DNA from: CAZOVB01 sp964583095
GTDB lineage: Bacteria > Planctomycetota > Phycisphaerae > SM23-33
Length of the DNA: 64,000 bases
Assembly (NCBI GenBank): GCA_964583095.1
Contig: CAZOVB010000010.1
Span: 34,908 to 98,907, forward strand
Direction: 5' to 3'
Part shown: one piece after another, positions 61,611 through 64,000 of the stretch
Position numbering within the stretch: the first letter of the stretch is position 1
Layout of the letters: every line of letters starts with the position of its first letter
Translations under genes and position numbers: made by a program
The notes under the pieces: model-generated
Databases searched by the model: none
The model's input: the letters and a program-made list of their open reading frames with translations, nothing else
What the model was told of the DNA's origin: nothing

Positions 61611-62825
61611 ATGTCCGGGCGGGGTATTCGATTGAAGGCAGATGGTCGGTCGCTTCTGAGCGAAGGCATCTCTGTTCCCGCCATTCTACTGAGCGTATTC
61701 TTTGTTTTCGCGACTGGGCAGAGAGCTGCTGCCAGGCCGTTGGTAGGGATCAACTTCGTGGAGCAAGCCACACCCGCCGAGTGGTTGGATCAGTTTTCGC
61801 CTCTGCCTGGCATCCAGGTGCATCCGTGGCTCATGACGAGCTCGGAGAGTCCCTTTTTGACCGATGGTGGCCTGGCGGGCTTCGACGAGCCTTCAGCGCG
61901 TCGAATGATCTTTCGAGAGACGGTACGAAAGTTCAGGAACGTGGAGTCTTTTCTGGGGAGGACGTTGGCGGTAGATTTTGCCTTAGGCCCTGTCAGCGGG
62001 GAAGAAAGTGTCAACTGCCTGATCGGGTCGATTCCGGATGGCCAGAGCTGGTTTGGTCTGAGCAAGCCCGGGGCTATTCTGGAAGAACCCACTGGCCAAG
62101 CTTTCGCATTTGTGTCGGTTGATCGAATTGCCTACGCGCTGGATGCCCAGGGAAAGCCTGAAGATCCATTGATCGAGTTTAATACGACTGGAAAGGTGGT
62201 TCAGTCGGTAGCAGGCGTAATTTGCCACGAAATCGGGCACCTGGTGGGCCTAAGGCACGTCTGCGCAGAACTTGGATCCCCGGAGTGCACAAATGGGCCT
62301 CTGGCGACGGATCCTTTTGACCTTATGGCCACGGGGAATTCAGGGCTGGGCTTTGAGGATTGGGTTGCCGTGCGGGAATTCACAACAGTGCCCGGTACAC
62401 AGGCGGCTGGGCTGTCCTCGGCGCAGGCCCTGGAAGAGATATTGGGCGCGTGCTTGACTGGGGACACCAACGGAGATGGTGACGTGGACAATGCGGACAT
62501 CGCCACCGGTTTCATAAACTTCACGGGGAGCGATCCGGGCAGCGAGTTCAAGAAACTTGCCGATGGCGACACCGATCGGGACGGAGACGTTGACAATGCA
62601 GATCTGGCCAGACTTTTTATTCACTTTACGGGAGCCGGTGGTCCGCATGTACTCATCAGCCCAGACGAGTCCATCGATTTGGCGCAGCAAGAAGGAATTT
62701 CGTTGCAAGGCCATGCACTGCAAGCAGTTCCGGAACCCTGTGTTCTCGTCCTGCTCTTGCCGGGGATCCTGATTCCAGGCAAGACAAGGAGCCGAATTCG
62801 GAAAAAGCAGGTTTTTGTCCGGTAA
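61611..62825 (+). CDS. Secreted metzincin-type metalloprotease with dockerin-like repeats and a PEP-CTERM-like end
   Basis: A 404-residue exported protein. The zinc-binding signature HEIGHLVGLRH (His206, Glu207, His210, His216) is the HExxHxxGxxH of metzincins, and DPFDLMATG contains a likely Met-turn. Two dockerin-type loops (GDTNGDGDVDNADIAT and GDTDRDGDVDNADLAR, residues about 284-345) follow. The C-terminal tail has VPEPCVL and a hydrophobic stretch, but its basic end is spread out (KTRSRIRKK), so PEP-CTERM processing may be weakened. Its start is 9 bp after the previous stop, so the two are probably co-transcribed. Confidence 0.8.
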   Translation: MSGRGIRLKADGRSLLSEGISVPAILLSVFFVFATGQRAAARPLVGINFVEQATPAEWLDQFSPLPGIQVHPWLMTSSESPFLTDGGLAGFDEPSARRMIFRETVRKFRNVESFLGRTLAVDFALGPVSGEESVNCLIGSIPDGQSWFGLSKPGAILEEPTGQAFAFVSVDRIAYALDAQGKPEDPLIEFNTTGKVVQSVAGVICHEIGHLVGLRHVCAELGSPECTNGPLATDPFDLMATGNSGLGFEDWVAVREFTTVPGTQAAGLSSAQALEEILGACLTGDTNGDGDVDNADIATGFINFTGSDPGSEFKKLADGDTDRDGDVDNADLARLFIHFTGAGGPHVLISPDESIDLAQQEGISLQGHALQAVPEPCVLVLLLPGILIPGKTRSRIRKKQVFVR

Positions 62826-62851
62826 TTTACAGACGATGTCAGACCAAGTGC

Positions 62852-62879
62852 TTGCAGACTGGCATCTTCTTGTTAGAAT
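62852..62879 (+). promoter_or_regulatory. Promoter of the last PEP-CTERM gene
   Basis: TTGCAG at 62852-62857 and TAGAAT at 62874-62879 are separated by 16 bp. The leader to ATG 62984 is about 98 nt. Confidence 0.55.
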
Positions 62880-62983
62880 ACAATGTGATTGAAACAAGAC
62901 GTTTGGAGGCCTCTTGAGGTAGATTTATCCATAACAGAATGGCTGAAGAGGGAACAACGGAGAGAGAATCAGGAGTATTCTAG

Positions 62984-63814
62984 ATGAAACACATTAGAGC
63001 TGTCGGCGTTTTGGCTTCCATGATCCTGGCATGCGGTCCGGCCCAGGGGTCCTCGGTGATCGGTGCGTGGGATTATGCCGGCGCATCGAGCGTCGCCGGA
63101 TACGAATTGTACGATTTCCGGGTAAGAAACAACACCTCGACTGCCATCGGCACTATCGAGGTGTCATTTGAGATCGCGGGTGGAACGTTCCTGGATGGGG
63201 GATTGGACCTTTCGCCAACGCCTCTTGCAGGGGAAACCTACTTCCAGTTCGGTGAGCCTGAAGTCCTGGCCCCCGGTGGATTCATCAGTAAGAGTTCTAC
63301 GGTCTTGCTGGGCATACTGGATCTTCAAAATCCCGGAGCTTCATTTGCTCCAGGACAGTTGCGAACCGTGGCCCGAGTGGCACTATCAAGCAACCTGGAT
63401 ATTGAGGACGTCGGAATTGGCGGTGTCATCGCCGGTTTACCGGGCGGTATTGCCAATACCAGTCCCGAGGGCTTGCTGACGCAGAACGATATCTACATGG
63501 CTATTCGGGGCGACACCGATCTCGATGGCGATGTGGACAATGCTGATATTGCCAGAACGTTTGGAAACTACACCGGATCAACCGGGTCAGGTGCCCGCTG
63601 GGCTCTGGGCGATTCGGACCAGGACGGCGATGTGGACAATGCTGACATTGCCTACACTTTCCGGAACTACACCGGTGCATCAGGGACCTATATCCCCTCA
63701 CTGGCCCTCGCGCCGCCGGCGCCGCATATGCCTGAACCGCTGACGTTGGCGACGTTCGGCCTGGCGGGGCTTGGCCTGGCCGGCAGGGCTCGAAAGAGAC
63801 TCCGCGTCGCCTGA
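62984..63814 (+). CDS. Secreted dockerin-like, PEP-CTERM protein
   Basis: A 276-residue exported protein. A signal peptide (VLASMILACGPAQG) is followed by a beta-rich domain of about 150 residues, two dockerin-type loops (GDTDLDGDVDNADIART and GDSDQDGDVDNADIAYT, residues about 176-235) each followed by NYTG, and a PEP-CTERM tail (MPEPLTLATFGLAGLGLAG, basic end RARKRLRVA). The repeat DNA itself is nearly identical (GATGTGGACAATGCTGA twice). It is the third dockerin-bearing gene in a row. Confidence 0.86.
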   Translation: MKHIRAVGVLASMILACGPAQGSSVIGAWDYAGASSVAGYELYDFRVRNNTSTAIGTIEVSFEIAGGTFLDGGLDLSPTPLAGETYFQFGEPEVLAPGGFISKSSTVLLGILDLQNPGASFAPGQLRTVARVALSSNLDIEDVGIGGVIAGLPGGIANTSPEGLLTQNDIYMAIRGDTDLDGDVDNADIARTFGNYTGSTGSGARWALGDSDQDGDVDNADIAYTFRNYTGASGTYIPSLALAPPAPHMPEPLTLATFGLAGLGLAGRARKRLRVA

Positions 63815-63850
63815 AACCAGACAGGCAGACAATCGACATAGCATTCCGAC

Positions 63851-63874
63851 CGGGCACGTCGCAAGGCGTGCCCG
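63851..63874 (+). terminator. Hairpin after the last gene
   Basis: CGGGCACG (63851-63858) pairs with CGTGCCCG (63867-63874), 37 bp after the stop of the dockerin gene. No T run follows, so it may be a weak or Rho-assisted terminator. The remaining 126 bp to the window end hold no recognisable gene. Confidence 0.45.
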
Positions 63875-64000
63875 ATCCATTGCGCGGATCTCGAAAACCC
63901 AGGCTGAAGGGATGGGGCAACCGGAGAACCGTCAGAGAAGGCGGGCCTGACTTCCGCGTTGGGACACCCAAGCGTTGATCAGGATAGCAGATCGTAGAGA

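Overview
The window is high-GC DNA from a Gram-negative bacterium, most likely a planctomycete of the Phycisphaerae type. The evidence is a run of secreted proteins that combine dockerin-like calcium repeats with PEP-CTERM sorting tails (60.3-63.8 kb), two secreted PQQ-type beta-propeller proteins, genes for an LPS-bearing outer membrane (lpxB, kdsD, kdsC, a giant LptC/LptA-like protein) and frequent GTG/TTG starts. Recurrent promoters of the form TTGnnn-N16/17-TAnAnT can be read directly, and several genes appear to have leaderless or nearly leaderless mRNAs. The taxonomic call is inference.

Layout. 0-2.7 kb: exopolysaccharide export pair (a Wzc/BY-kinase-like protein cut by the window start, and a Wza/SLBB lipoprotein). 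3.1-5.5 kb: alpha/beta hydrolase translationally coupled to a GH3-type acyl-acid-amido synthetase. 5.5-10.7 kb: a phosphorelay (hybrid kinase, receiver-HPt protein, receiver-CheX protein). 10.8-15.5 kb: a URO-D-like methyltransferase-family protein, a GH94 phosphorylase and small genes. 15.5-20.8 kb: a LexA/CI-like autocleaving repressor with three XRE domains facing a tightly coupled six-gene operon (unknown protein, two zinc-ribbon proteins, a ParB-like protein, an ABC-ATPase/GNAT fusion and an HTH protein). It looks like the early region of a phage or mobile element without structural genes. 20.8-24.6 kb: sensor kinase, acpS, lpxB, a tRNA-binding protein and a GNAT.

24.9-29.0 kb: assimilatory sulfate reduction. 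A 1114-residue fusion of siroheme sulfite/nitrite reductase, a GltD-like flavoprotein and a ferredoxin module is followed by an APS reductase (cysH) and tRNA-Arg(UCU). 29.3-31.8 kb: a more AT-rich restriction-modification island (C5 methyltransferase, a decayed HNH nuclease, Vsr). 32-39 kb: two PQQ-propeller proteins, an orphan XRE antitoxin-like regulator, a nucleotidyltransferase, an SDR plus ManD-type dehydratase pair, a TauE/SafE stub and a flavodoxin. 39.4-42.4 kb: hsp20-lon stress operon. 43.0-43.3 kb: two tandem copies of a three-hairpin element with near-identical loops and compensatory stem changes, the best candidate here for an undescribed structured RNA. 43.5-50 kb: PAC2 protein, PhoB-like two-component system, metK, a second URO-D-like gene and rpmH. 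50.3-58.5 kb: MFS transporter, CYTH protein, site-2 protease, and the kdsD-kdsC-lptC/A operon. 58.7-64 kb: B12-binding radical SAM protein and the PEP-CTERM/dockerin gene group.

The genes mostly describe envelope biogenesis (polysaccharide export, Kdo and lipid A synthesis, LPS transport), environmental sensing (three kinases, several receivers), sulfur assimilation, and polysaccharide or hexuronate use. Two inserted accessory modules are visible: the repressor-controlled operon and the restriction-modification island. No CRISPR array, rRNA or intact transposase was seen.
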